A stretch of DNA of 64,000 bases from Petunia secreta (Eukaryota; Streptophyta; Magnoliopsida; Solanales; Solanaceae). Of the stretch, positions 1 to 10,766 are shown piece by piece. A program made the position numbers and the translations under genes. Numbering within the stretch: position 1 is the first letter of the stretch; each line of letters starts with the position of its first letter. Below the pieces are notes generated by a model, which saw nothing but the letters and a program-made list of their open reading frames with translations, had not been told where the DNA came from and searched no databases. The stretch is from positions 930,001 through 994,000 of the forward strand of contig JARKIP010000042.1 of the NCBI GenBank assembly GCA_029990175.1. The letters are read 5' to 3'.

Positions 1-447
1 TAATAGTCAAAGAGATTTGTTTTTCCTTTGTCGCAGGAAGACACTAATGCTTCTATCTTCCTGTTAATTATTATCGGTTTTCTAATAGAAACCTACTCCT
101 ATACTATATAATCAGTTGACTAATCATTGAAGTGAAATTGATAGTATAATTTCATGTAAATATGGCGTGCTCGTGAGTTTTTACTATTATGTATTGTATG
201 CATACTAGGATCAATTTTGGAACTTTATAATGCTTCTGGCCCAAAGCAAGATGGGATTGGATATATTGGTTGAATCAGTATGGAGTTTACCACTTTAGCT
301 TTTAGCAGTTTGTATGACTTGTTGAGAATATGTTTTTAAGCAAGGTCTTTATAGTGGCTTGGAATTGGAGCCGCCCATGTTCCTTGTTGGAGTATGTTCG
401 CTTAAGGTGAGTTTATCCATATGCTTAGACAGGAGATATTGGTTCAT
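1..447. other. Unassigned AT-rich flank
   Basis: No reading frame, RNA gene or repeat could be supported here. The base composition is AT-rich, typical of plant intergenic DNA. It could be the far end of a gene lying outside the window, but nothing shows this. Confidence 0.5.
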
Positions 448-1074
448 AGCCTGTGTGGCCAAACTTTTAAGAGGTTAAAAGTACTTTTTTTTAAAGAAAA
501 AGGATTATTGAAGAATTTTGAGGTGTTTTGCCTAAAGAAAAAAGTACTTTTGAGAAGAAGCACAAGGTATTTCTGCTTTTGGGGAAAGCTACAAATTTGT
601 GCTTCTCCTCCGAAGCAGAAACAGTTTATTAATATTTTAAGACAAAAATATCCTTATCAAAAATATTTATTTACCATACTATATTCAATTATTCTAATCA
701 ATATATTTCTTAAATATAAATAAAACTTTGTTTTCTTCTTCCCTCTTTTTGTTTAACCTAATTTCTATTGAATGAAAATCATTATATTTTATATTTAAAC
801 TAAATGAAAATAAAATATTAAATTAACTCTTTTATTGAAAAAATATTTAAATCTTTGATACGTTTAAATAATAGTAGTCTCATAATGAATCTTAGTAATG
901 CACTTTTTCGTTATTTGACACTCAAAAGTATTTTTTGTAAAGATTATCCAAACACAAACTATTTAGAAAGGTACTTATCAAATGAGTTGGCCAAACACAA
1001 AATGCTTATTCTTCAAAAATACTTTTGATAAAAGTATTTTTCAAAATAAGCAGTTTTTGGCAGCTTAACAGGCT
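448..1074. mobile_element. MITE-like element with AGCCTGT ends
   Basis: The left end reads AGCCTGTGTGGCCAAACTTT and the reverse complement of the right end begins AGCCTGTTAAGCTGCCAAAA, so the two ends are imperfect inverted repeats. The interior has many AAAAGTACTTTT-like segments near both ends and no coding capacity; a 100-codon frame inside it is fortuitous. Ends of the form GCCTGTTTGGCCAA are common in plant hAT-like MITEs. I could not match a target-site duplication, so the boundaries and superfamily are uncertain. Confidence 0.5.
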
Positions 1075-1266
1075 CTTATAATCACTAAAATGAGCTTGCT
1101 ACAGTTTTTGCAATTTGTATACTTGTTAAAAATACATATAGCAATTGTTAACAACTCACATGAAAAAAGAAAGTCGTACATCACATGGCTGAGGTTTCTT
1201 TCAAACAGAATAAGTCAACTCCGATATGCTAGTTACGGTCCAAGTGCATTTGGTCCAATATATTGT

Positions 1267-1275
1267 ACAGATTTT
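1267..1275. repeat. Left 9-bp TSD of the MULE
   Basis: ACAGATTTT here is repeated exactly at 16013-16021, directly outside the other end of the element. Nine base pairs is the usual target duplication of Mutator-like elements. Confidence 0.9.
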
Positions 1276-1415
1276 GTAAAAATTTCGCCAGAGGCCACTT
1301 TTAATACTGGTATTTAGTTTGAGGCCACTTTTTTCAGTGGCTTTACACTAGAGGCCACTTTTGTGGCAGTATACTAAACGGGGCATATTTAAAAGTCCAA
1401 ATTACCCCTCATCTT
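1276..1415 (+). repeat. Left terminal inverted repeat region
   Basis: Three copies of GAGGCCACTTTT start at 1291, 1321 and 1351, an exact 30-bp spacing. They are followed by AATTACCCCTCAT near 1402-1414. The right end mirrors this: GTGGCC at 15931, 15960 and 15981, CTGGCC near 15990, and ATGAGGGGTAATT near 15880. Regular terminal repeats of this kind are likely transposase contact sites, which is inference. Confidence 0.8.
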
Positions 1416-2712
1416 TTCTGAATTGATAGGGGTTTTTAAAACCCTTCTCTTCATTTTAACCCGTTCATTTCATGCATTTTAACCCTTCTTCTTCACTGAA
1501 TCTTCATGCAAAAATCACCTTCAAACGTAGAATAGTTAACGAACTGAATTTTAGTTGCATTGCATTACGTTTTCTCTCTTCACCTTTGCATTTTCGCAGG
1601 TATAACATTTCTCTCTTTTCATATACTACTTTTTTGTATTTTTTTTTTGTTGTATTTTTTTGTGAAATATGTTGTTGTTAAGTTAAGTAACGTTATTTAA
1701 GTTTAAATTTGTATGTTTTTTTTTACGTATTTAGTAGTTAATTTTTATTCAAGTTCAAGTGTGTGTGTATTAAAGTTATGTGTGTGTGCATGTCTCTGTG
1801 ATTGCCGTGTGTGTATTCGTGTGTGTGTTTGTGTGTGTGATTGACTGAAGTTATGTTTGTGTGTGTGATGGACTGAAGTTCCACTAGGACTGAACTTCTG
1901 TCTCCAGTGATTGAAGTTTATTCCTAGTGGACTGAAGTCCTCCCCCCCCCCCCCTCCCCAATGCGTGTGACTCAGTGTGTATATGTGTTTGTATGTGTTT
2001 GTGTGTGTTTGTGTGTTGTGGACTGAACTTCTGTCTCTGTGTGTGTCTCTGTGTGTGTGAGAGACACATACTGTGTGAGACACATACTGTGTGTGTCTGT
2101 GTGTGGGTGTGGACTGAACTTCACTGAAGCGCTCGCTTCATACTTCAGTCGCTTCACGCTTCAGCACATGAAGTGTGCGCTTCATTGAAAACGGTTGGAA
2201 TAGTGCAGCTTCCAGTTTTGACTTATCTTTCCAATCTGTGAAGGAATATCTTCACTTTCTGATTGCACATTATAGGCAGAAGGACCAGTTTTTCTTTTTT
2301 TGTAATCTTGAGGGTAGGCATTTAGTTTCCAGCCGCCATTTAGTCAGTTTGCTGAAATCACAGTAGAATTTCTTTGCCTGTCTCTTGAAGTTTTGATTTC
2401 CCTGGTTTCCTCTGACCTTAGTGTACATTGCACCCTGATTCAAGTTGCCTATAGCTGGTGCAGCACCAAGAACTTATGTATGTGTGTATGCTTAGTCCAC
2501 ATAGGACAGATGTTCATTCCTAGTGGACTGAAGCCTATCGCCCATATGTGTGTGACTCAGTGTGTGCTCTCAGCCTACTATTATTATACTTCTGTCTCCA
2601 AGGAATGAACTTCTGTGTGCGGGCGTGTGTCTGTGTGTATTCTCAAACCTTTATTTTTGTTTATTTTGTATGTGTGACTGATAGTTTTTTTTTATTGTTA
2701 GCTTTTTGCAAT
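1416..2712. other. 5' noncoding leader with GT microsatellites and motif copies
   Basis: No coding sequence is supported before the ATG at 2713. The stretch contains GT/TGTC-rich low-complexity DNA (about 1758-2108), a run of 13 C at 1942-1954, and several GGACTGAACTTCT or GGACTGAAGTT copies (about 1870, 1887, 1930, 2030, 2111, 2525). Upstream T-rich tracts followed by AG could act as leader introns, but no transcript start can be fixed. Confidence 0.6.
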
Positions 2713-3552
2713 ATGGATGCTGGAATGGAAGGTAATCTAGTGTATCCATTTGACCGCTGGTTCAACATGAATGCATATTGGCAAGGGGAGCACAATTTGG
2801 ATAATATCATTTCAAATTTCAGTAAAGCACAGCATAAGAAGCTTTCAGATGGTGTGTTTGGAAGCTTTCTGAAGTTGCAGTCGTACAAAACTTCTATGAG
2901 GTTACTGCATTGTTTATTATTGTCACGTATTGTGAGCAGTGATCCGAATAGATTAAGTTTTAATATTTTTGGTCATGTCATCCATTTTGGTCCGGAAGAA
3001 TATCATGTTTACACTGGTTTGAGGTTTTCTGCAAACCGTGAGGAATTGTTTGATGGACCTGCTATAAATATGGATCAGAGGCTTCTGAAGCAGTACTTTC
3101 GTGGCAAAAGCAATCTTCAGGTGTCAGACGTTCGTAAATTTTTAGTATCAATGAGCACGGCATCTGTGGTTGATGAAGATGATGTAGTGAAGATTGCAGA
3201 GTTTTATATTTTGCAGTCAATCATTTTGTGTTCTAACAAAAAAACAAGCTTGGTTGAAGTGCATTACTTGGATATCATTGACAATATGGATCTGTGTAGA
3301 GTTTATCCTTGGGGCAGTGCGGGTTTTGAAGTACTAGTTAACTCTGCAATGAGACCTCTCAAAAGTGGTGTAAATTACTATGTGCTGGGATTTCCGTTTG
3401 TGTTATGCGCTTGGTTTCTGGATTTATTTCCAACACTTCGTTCTAACTTTTGTACATATAATGGTCATGGCTTCCCAAGGATGGTTAGGTTTATTAGTTT
3501 CAAAAATCCTCAGTATAACACTTTGGTTGATCAGTATTTTCATAATGTAAAT

Positions 3553-3850
3553 GTAAGTTTCTATATCTGTGTCTGTGTGTGTGTGTGTGGTTGCTCAAGT
3601 TCTTTACCCTCATGGGACTTGAATTTCTATCCTAATGTACTGAACTTCTCCATCCTTACTGAAGTTCTATCATTATGTACTGAACTTCTCTTCCATCTAT
3701 GTATCTGTCCTCATGGACTGAACTTTTAAAATAGTACCAATTAAAGTTCAGTCCATGAGGACAAAACTTCTATTTCTGCATATAAAACTTTTATTTTTTT
3801 TTTACTGTGGTGCTAATATATTTCTCATGGTTTCTTTTTTTTTTTTATAG
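3553..3850 (+). repeat. Intron 1 of the ULP1 gene with motif cluster
   Basis: This intron runs from GTAAGT to a T-rich acceptor ending TATAG. Between 3595 and 3770 it holds five copies of ACTGAACTT/ACTGAAGTT, one of them inverted (AAAGTTCAGTCC near 3744), roughly 20-35 bp apart. The adjoining exons have none that I could see. Confidence 0.7.
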
Positions 3851-6346
3851 AGTTTTGACAAATTTAAAATGGTTCCAATTGTTCTGTCTGAGGAAGAAAA
3901 AAGGTCGGTGGAATTGAATGTGACAGAAGCAGGTCCTGATGTACCTGTTGTTGCATGTAAACTTTTAAAAGGAAAAGAAGTTGTTGAAGATAGTGAGGAT
4001 ACGTGTGATGATTTTGAGGTTGGTGGGGCTCAGATATATCATGGTGGTGCTGAGAGTGAAGATATTGCTGAGACTGAGACTGAGGATGGTGGCGCTGAGA
4101 GTGAAGATATTGCTGAGACTGAGGATGGTTCTGATACTGAGGATGGTGGTGGTGAAACTGAGGATGGTGGCGGTGAAACTGAGGATGGTGGCGCTGAGAG
4201 TGAAGATGTTGGTGGTGAGACTGAGGATGATGATCATGTGTGCGAGGATGATGTTGCTGAGACTGAGGATGATGATCATGTGGGTGAGGGTGCTTGTGAT
4301 GATAGGCAGGATGCTCGACATGTTGTAGAGCTTGATCAAGATTTAGTTAATGCAATTGTTAAAGTGAGTTTTTCAAGTATCATGTGCATTCATCTTTTTT
4401 TTTTTTTAATTGAATATTTTTATCAGTTCTATTGATTTTTTTTTTTTGTTTTTGCAGAAGGTGAATATAAAATTCCGGAAGAGGATGCGTAGTCAGCGAC
4501 GGCGCATAAGGGAGTATATTCGTGGTGTAGATAAAAAGGTTCGTTGTGTAGATGACAAGGCTCGTTGTGTAGATAACAAGGTTGATTGTGTTCTGAATTT
4601 TATGAAGAAGTTTGCTAAGAATTTTGAGGAAAAGGAAGAAAGTTTGAGGAAAGATGTTAGTGGAAGAAGGAGCAAGGAACAATCTGGCAGCTTTCGTAAT
4701 TCCTTAAATTTGTATTCATGTGGAGGCAATGCTAGTGATGGAAGGAAGAGAAAGTCTTTTCCAGATGTAAGAAAAGACTTCAGTCATGGCGCTGTATCCG
4801 GGAAATCAAAATCTCCTTCAGATGAGAGACAAGACTCCAGTGAAGGCAGTGTAGTTAGGAAATCAAAAAGCTGATCAGATGTAAGAAAAGAAGTTAGTGG
4901 TGGTGGTGCAGGTCTAAATTCAGCTATACAATTGCATGCAGTGTCGCAAGGTGTGTTTGTCAATGAAACGCCTAGACAAATTCATGAAAATATTGATAGT
5001 GAATTAGACATGTTTGGTGAGTTGACTGCGGCACAGAAGGAGGTCCTTGAAATTCAATTGCAATTTATAAGTGGAGAGCTTGATTTATCGACACCTCGCT
5101 TGCTCCCTCAGGATATGCTTGTGGAGAAATCAGGTACAACTTCTGCACCCATCCAACCAAAAACCTATGAAAGGAAAAGGAAGAAGTTGAAGAAAAATAG
5201 TTCACATCCTGATATGCCTACTTTTAATATACTGCCACCGACTCAAGAAAGTGTTAGCGGGGGTTCATGTGATGCTGAAGATACACCAAGAGCTGAAGAA
5301 ATTCAGCAAGATATGTCGAAAAGTCAGCAGCAGGTTGAACTTGGAAAAGAACAAGGAATAATTCTGCAACAGGAGAGGATTGATGACGTTGAAATGGATA
5401 ATGTTGCTGTGAGTTATCAAGCAGCAAGAGAAGAACCAGAAGGGCAGTCGGTCAATGAAACAGTAGAAGAAGAGGTGATTTCGCACGGAAATGAGATGCA
5501 TGTTGATGTTGTTATGGAGAATGCTGACAGAAGTAACCAAGTTGAAAGAGATGGGGATATGACTGAAGATCAGCAGGCTCTTGGCTGTCAGTCAATTGAT
5601 GATGCACCCAAAGAAGAGGTTACCACACAGGAACAGGAGATGCCTGGAAAGGAGATGCATGTTGATGTTGTTATGGAGAATGCTGACAGAAGTAACCAAG
5701 TTGAAGGAGATGGGGATGTGACTGAAGATCAGCAGGCTGTTGGCTATCAGTCAATTGATGAAGCACCCAAAGAAGAGGTTACCACACAGGAACAGGAGAT
5801 GCCTCTTAAGATTGTTATGGAGAATGCCCAGGATATTGAGCAAACAAGAAGAGAAGTTGATTTGACTGAACATCAGACTTTCGAAACTCTTGTGGACAAA
5901 CAACAGTCAGTCGGTATAGCCGGCAAAGAAGAAGTAATGACTCAGGAACAGGAGAAAGAGGAGCTGAATGAAGAACAACAGGCTGACAGAATTGTTGTGG
6001 GCAAAGGTCAGTCGGTTGATGAAGCAGGTAAACAAGAGATGCTTACACAGGAACAGGAGAGGCCTGTCCCGATTGTTAGGGAGATTGCCAAGTCAAGTGA
6101 CCAAGCCCGTGAAAGTACTAAGGTAGAACAGTCGGAGCAGCAAGGTCTTCTGGGCAAAAGGGACCGAAAGCCCAGTCAGTGGTTGCTATCTCCATATGAT
6201 ACCAAAAGGACTAAAAAGAAGACAACTGACTGGAAGGGTAATTAAAGATGTAGTTGTCCATTCCACCACTTGAAGATTAGTCCAGCAGTGTTGGAAGAGT
6301 TTAAATCTTTTTTGCTATTTCAAAGAAATGGCACTAAACTTGACCA

Positions 6347-6677
6347 GTAAGTCTATTTGTATTTTTTTATGATTTCTTGTCTGTAGTTTTTTAAGTTCAG
6401 TGCATAGTGGATGAATTTGGAAACCTATAGTTCAATCCCCTATGGACTGAACTTCTTATCCCATGAGTTCTGCCCCTATGGATCGATGTTCTGTGCATAT
6501 GGAGTAAGTTCTGTCTGTAAGAATTGAACCTCAGTCAATAGGCCATGGACTTTTTGTCCACAAGGACGTGCAAAGTTCTGTCCCCTATAAGATTGAACTT
6601 CATTGCCTATGATATTCTTAAGTTCATTCTTGATGGAAAAGTGACATGTGTTTTGTATTTTGTATCTTTTTAATTAG
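6347..6677 (+). repeat. Intron 3 of the ULP1 gene with motif cluster
   Basis: The intron begins GTAAGT and ends TTTTTAATTAG. It contains repeated degenerate copies of the MULE motif (GGACTGAACTTCT near 6435, plus GAGTTCTG, AAGTTCTGTC, TTGAACCTCAGTC and AAGTTCTGTCCCC variants), often beside CCTATGGA or CCATGGAC. Confidence 0.6.
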
Positions 6678-7750
6678 GAACAACCGTGCTTGTTATATAC
6701 GCAATAATGATTACGACAGTAATCCATATCCGTTGGAAACAATCAAGCCAGACAAGCAGTGGTTTTTGGAGTTTGTAGATGTTGCCTACCCTTTGACTGA
6801 TAATGTTAGTGCATATTCTGTTCTTTTGGTTTGTTCCATGTTCGTTATTCTGTGTATTGACTAAACAGGTTCATTTTTTGCAGCATATCGATGTTGCTAT
6901 GTATTATCTTAGGAAGAGGGCATGCTACCATTTGTTCCGGTTTCCTCATACACTGTCAATTACTGATCTTGTTTTTTTATAGTTATATGTGCTCTATTTA
7001 TGAGTCAGAATTCAAAGACAAAAGTAAAAGACCAGGTGATAAAATCTGGCTTGACGGTATTGGACAGTATATGTGCGATTACCTTCATGGCTTGGAACGG
7101 AGGTGTTCAATCCCCTGGGGTGGAGTTGATAAATTGTATTTCCCGTGCCGATTGCAAGCAGCACCTGGTCAAACGGTGACACATTACTTTTTGGCAGTCT
7201 TTGATTTGCACGACAAGAAAATACGTGTATATGATTCCATGGTCAAAAAAAAGAAGCCACCAGTAGAGAAATTCGACCACATCAAGGCTTATGCTGTTGT
7301 GCTCCCACATCTTTTCAAGTATGTCAACTTTGGGTCTCTACATGATTCTTTCAAATACGACAAGTTCAATGCTGCCTATAAAGCTCATTGGGTACTATCA
7401 CCGAATCAACTAGATGGGTAAGTCTTTTCATTTTTGTGCAAGTTTTAGTGCAAATTTGATATAATTGACTGAACTTATAACCCTCTGCCTACTTATGTCT
7501 TACTCTTTGTTTTTGTGCCTCATTTTTTAGGACTAGTTGTGGCGCTTTTGCAATATGGTATGCTGATCTACTGACCAGAGGTAAAAGTATTGACAAGGTT
7601 AAACCAGATCAAATTCATTGCTACAGGGAGCCGTTTGGTTGTCAGCTTTGGGCTCATGGTCGTGCAAAGGCCAGGGATGGATTTGAGACTCCACCTAAAT
7701 TTGTTGAGCATGATTATGGGGAACATAATGACGACATGTGTCAGTTGTAG

Positions 7751-8362
7751 ATATTTTTATTTTTATCTTCAGAATTCCTAGTAATTTTTTGTAAAGTTTT
7801 TTGGTGAAGTATGGTGAAACAGATATTTTGTACACATGAACAGATTATTATGCATAGATTTATGTAAATGCCATTTTTGTTGCAGTGAAGTTTTTTACCA
7901 TTAAGCACTTAAATTCTATTCTCATGGAGTGAACTTTTTTTATACCCCCTATGTGTTGTGTGTGTGTGTGCGCGCGCGCGCGTACGTGTGTGTGTGTGTG
8001 CGTGTGTTCAGTTCACCAGGGATGAATGTCTGTCTCCAATTGATTGAAGTTCACAGGATGGACTGAAGTTTTATCCTTATGACGAAAGTTTTACATCAAC
8101 TCTGTGTGTGTGTCTGTTTTCAGTCCACTAGGGACTTCTGTCTCCAAGGATGGAAATTCAAAACCACAAGGACTGAATTTCTACCACACATAGGTTGGAC
8201 TTCAATTTATATGCCCTCAATTTCAATCTACAGGGGGGACTGAAGCTTTATCCTTAGAGACAGAAGTATTATCTTCATTGATGGACTGAACTTCTATCAT
8301 CATTGATTGAACTTTATTACGCTCATTGTGACTGTTCAATATCTATTTCACCTGTTATGGAT
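7751..8362. repeat. Intergenic motif cluster with a GT/CG microsatellite
   Basis: The interval follows the stop of the ULP1 gene. It has a TG/CG alternating purine-pyrimidine tract at about 7961-8007 and then a dense series of motif variants (GATTGAAGTTCAC, GGACTGAAG, CAGTCCACTAGGGACTTC, GGACTGAATTTCT, GGACTGAACTTCT) through about 8310. No coding sequence is seen. Confidence 0.6.
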
Positions 8363-8480
8363 TGGTTACTTTTGAACTATAAGTTGCAACTTTTAAAATG
8401 TTATTGTGCCTTTTGAACTATAAGTTGCAACTTTTAGTATTTTATTGTACCTTTTGAACTACAAGTTGCAACTGTTATTG
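8363..8480. repeat. Three 41-bp tandem repeats upstream of the 99-aa gene
   Basis: TTTGAACTATAAGTTGCAAC recurs at about 8371, 8412 and 8453 (the third with ACTACAAG), a regular 41-bp period. Each unit contains the perfect 12-bp palindrome AAGTTGCAACTT or a close variant. The array ends about 100 bp before the next start codon, a position consistent with promoter elements (inference). Confidence 0.75.
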
Positions 8481-8576
8481 ATTTTTTTCTATAAATACAT
8501 AACTGACTGTTAATTCTTATCATCTTATTATTTTTAGTATTATCTATTTTGAGATTTCTAAACTTCAGGTGCAAGA

Positions 8577-8876
8577 ATGTCTGAAAGTAGTGTAAATCAA
8601 CCACCAGAAGCAGAACAATCAGGTGCACCAGGGTTCGGCCTAGTACCAGGATTTGCACCAGTAGCAGTAGGCATTCCAAATAATATACAATGGGAGATTG
8701 CAGTCCTAAGGCGTCAGATGCAGGACCAGGAGACTGCAATACAGGAAATGCGAGATGAAATTTTGCATATGCGTAACGTCCAAAGGCTACAAGTGCGAAT
8801 GATCACCCAGGCTATTGAAGCTATAGCAGCACATGTTCGTTTTGATCTTTCTGCTCTTCCATCACCATTTCCATAA
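8577..8876 (+). CDS. Small coiled-coil protein of the MULE (99 aa), unknown function
   Basis: An intact single-exon frame of 99 codons lies between the ULP1 gene and the B3-like pair. The first 35 residues are Pro/Gly-rich (APGFGLVPGFAPVAVG). Residues about 40-88 form heptad-like Leu/Ile/Met-spaced charged helices (LRRQMQDQETAIQEMRDEI and onward), a good coiled-coil candidate and so a possible oligomerisation partner. I do not recognise the family. Lack of stops or shifts in a mobile element whose larger genes are broken suggests it is or recently was functional. It could also be one exon of a longer gene, since an AG acceptor (CTTCAG) lies just upstream of the ATG. Confidence 0.55.
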   Translation: MSESSVNQPPEAEQSGAPGFGLVPGFAPVAVGIPNNIQWEIAVLRRQMQDQETAIQEMRDEILHMRNVQRLQVRMITQAIEAIAAHVRFDLSALPSPFP

Positions 8877-9356
8877 CTGAATATGTATGAAGTTTCTATG
8901 GTGTAGAGTTTTTTATAAGTTCTGTGCCTATATATGTATCAACAGTTATTAATGTTTAATGTTAATTTTTTACATTTACATATATTCCATGTATAGCAGC
9001 CCATGAAAATAGGAGTTCTGTCTATGATGAGTTGTGTTTACTTAAAGACAGATCTTCTAATCGAGTTATTTCAATTTGAAACTTAAAATCCTCATGGGAC
9101 AGAACTTCAGTCCATGATGATAGAAGTTCTGTTCCATGTTGATTTAAGTTCTATGTTTACTTAAACAAGGAGCTTCTAATCTTCATGGACAGAAGTTCTG
9201 TCCATGAGGATGCTTCTACTTCAGTTATTTTCAGTTAATAATGAGAGATTCAAATATATAGAACATAATTAGGTTAAAGCTGATATATAAAAATAGATAT
9301 TGTCATAACAAAACAAACAGTACTGCATAAAGGAAAACAACAAACAACTACTAGAA
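8877..9356. repeat. Convergent intergenic region with palindromic motif copies
   Basis: This separates the plus-strand 99-aa gene from the minus-strand B3-like gene. Between 9000 and 9235 it holds motif copies in both orientations. The best one, 9183-9207, is a 25-nt odd-centre palindrome (TCATGGACAGAA, central G, TTCTGTCCATGA) whose arms match fully. No coding sequence is seen. Confidence 0.65.
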
Positions 9357-9901
9357 TTATTCAATTAAAATTGGATTGTCTGCTGATGCTCCACCACCAT
9401 CATCATCATCATCACTGCTTAAATCATCATCATCATCATCATCTTCTCCTTCACCAGCCTGATTGTTTATAAGAGAAACACCAAAAACAACAGATGGAAC
9501 ACCGTCGATCATTTCGTGCCATAGGTGATCAAAACGAAGCGTTTGACCTATTCTGAAGCCTTTCTTAATAAGCATAGCCTTCCAACCGTTACACAGCCTT
9601 GCGTGCCTCCCAACTTTGAAGTTCATCAAATGTACATCATTATCTCCATCGTCACAAATTATGCATGCCAGTCCATTTATACTTGGCAGCCTCTGCTTCC
9701 AATTGTCTGGGAAGATCTAAAAGCAACAATATTTCACAGTTAATAAACAAAATCACAAAAGACTAAAATGTTAAATGAAAAATATAAAAAATACTCTGGT
9801 TATTTCTTTTAACATACAAAATCATCTCTATTATAGTAAGAAGATGTTATTTTTTTGTTGAAACTGCCCAGTTCCTCCACGCGGTTGTTTTCATCTGCCA
9901 T
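9357..9901 (-). CDS. B3-like DNA-binding protein of the MULE, copy A (147 aa, two exons)
   Basis: Two exons on the minus strand, 9901-9818 and 9716-9357, join in phase through a GTATGT...TTTTAG intron. The ATG at 9899-9901 was chosen because it opens the only exon that splices in frame. After a 28-residue N-terminus ending RDDF, exon 2 begins IFPDNW and continues with GRHARLCNGWKAMLIKKGF and IGQTLRF. This fits the B3-fold pattern of a proline-containing first strand, then a GW.xF helix, a short loop, xxG, and a hydrophobic strand. The C-terminus is acidic (runs of Asp/Ser from a CAT/CATCAT tract at about 9395-9450). The frame is intact. Exon structure matches copy B on the other side of the divergent promoter. 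A role in binding the element's own DNA is inference. Confidence 0.72.
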
Positions 9902-10766
9902 ATTTTTTTTTCTGACAAAAAAATCTGTAATATGTATCAGATGAAGAGTGAATAAATTTTGTAGTTTCCTTTAACTGCAAAGGGGGGTATTTATAGTTAA
10001 AAAATCAGTAACTGCCAAGTGGATTGTCTTTTCAGTTTTCTGTAGTGTTATGGTTTCTATGGTTCATTAAATGTAGTCAAAGAAGTTTATGTTTTCTATG
10101 TTGTTACAGTTTCTGTATAGTTATGTTTCCTATGGTGTTACAGTTTTCTGTACAGTTATGCTTTTTATGGTTTTACAGAAACTGTACAGTTATGGTTATT
10201 AATGGCAGTTTTTGACCTGAACTTCAGTACCCCCTCCATTGACTGAACTTCACTAACCAGCTATGGACTGAACTTCACTACCCCTCAATGGGACTGAAAT
10301 TGCACTGCACTTTATGTATTTTTTTTTATGAATTGCAGTTTGACTGAACTTCACTCCCCTTATTGAATGAACTTCAGTACCCACTAATGGACTGACCTTT
10401 AGTACCCCCTCATGGACTGAAAAATGCAGTGCAGTTGTTAAATCATACTGGGATTATGTAGTTTTTTTATTAATTGCAGTTTTTTGACTGAATCTTACTC
10501 CCCCCTCAGGAGTGATATTGCAGTGCACTTGTTAAATCCTACTGGGGTCATGTATTCAATCAACTGTGTAGTTAAATCCCAGTGGGGACATGTATTCTGT
10601 CAGTTGTGTTGGGATAGAACAAAAGAAGAAAGAATCTTCAGCTTTTTCAAACAGTAAAATAAAATGACAACACACAAAAATACAGAATATCTTTTCTATA
10701 ATTATAGCAATAGAAATAGACCTTACTATTATTGAAGAGAACAACCAAATAATTTTTATTTCTAAG
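9902..10766. promoter_or_regulatory. Divergent promoter region between the two B3-like genes, rich in the MULE motif
   Basis: The 865-bp spacer separates two head-to-head genes. From about 10212 to 10550 it contains at least eight motif copies: TGAACTTCAGTACCCCC, GACTGAACTTCACTAACC, GGACTGAACTTCACTACCCC, GACTGAACTTCACTCCCC, GAACTTCAGTACCC and weaker ones, at roughly 25-60 bp spacing. A second repeat, GTTATGRTTTCTRTRGTTMWK-like, occurs three to four times at 10035-10210. The array in a shared promoter suggests autoregulation (inference). Confidence 0.55.

Larger units (their letters stand above)
2713..7750 (+). pseudogene. DUF1985 / ULP1-type cysteine protease gene of the MULE, interrupted
   Basis: Predicted exons are 2713-3552, 3851-4363, 4458-6346, 6678-6804, 6884-7417 and 7531-7750, all with GT/AG borders and matching phases; the product would be about 1,370 aa. 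Exon 1 encodes a DUF1985 domain. Exon 2 is an acidic repeat rich in ETEDGG and ESED. Exon 3 is Glu/Gln-rich with a roughly 50-residue internal duplication. The last exons encode a C48 (ULP1, SUMO-protease-like) domain: His in THYFLAVFDL, Asp in RVYDSM, Gln in SPNQLDG and Cys in TSCGAFAIW (codon 7538-7540). Three breaks are visible: TGA at 4872-4874, TAA at 6243-6245 and a shift around the seven-T run at 6972-6978. The frame stays open through each stop, so these look like point lesions. The start at 2713 was chosen because the frame upstream is GT-rich low complexity. Confidence 0.85.

Noticed and set aside
421..723. 100-codon plus-strand frame
   Set aside because: It lies in a MITE-like element with AAAGTACTTTT repeats and has no recognisable protein feature.
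1745..2157. Minus-strand frames rich in His-Thr
   Set aside because: They are translations of GT microsatellite DNA in the MULE leader, with no domain and no splice support.
2548..2712. Upstream ATG giving a longer DUF1985 protein
   Set aside because: The added sequence is low-complexity GT-derived; the ATG at 2713 starts directly before conserved-looking sequence.
3965..4339. Antisense Leu/Ile/Ser-rich frame of 124 codons
   Set aside because: It is the antisense shadow of the acidic Glu/Thr/Asp repeat in exon 2.
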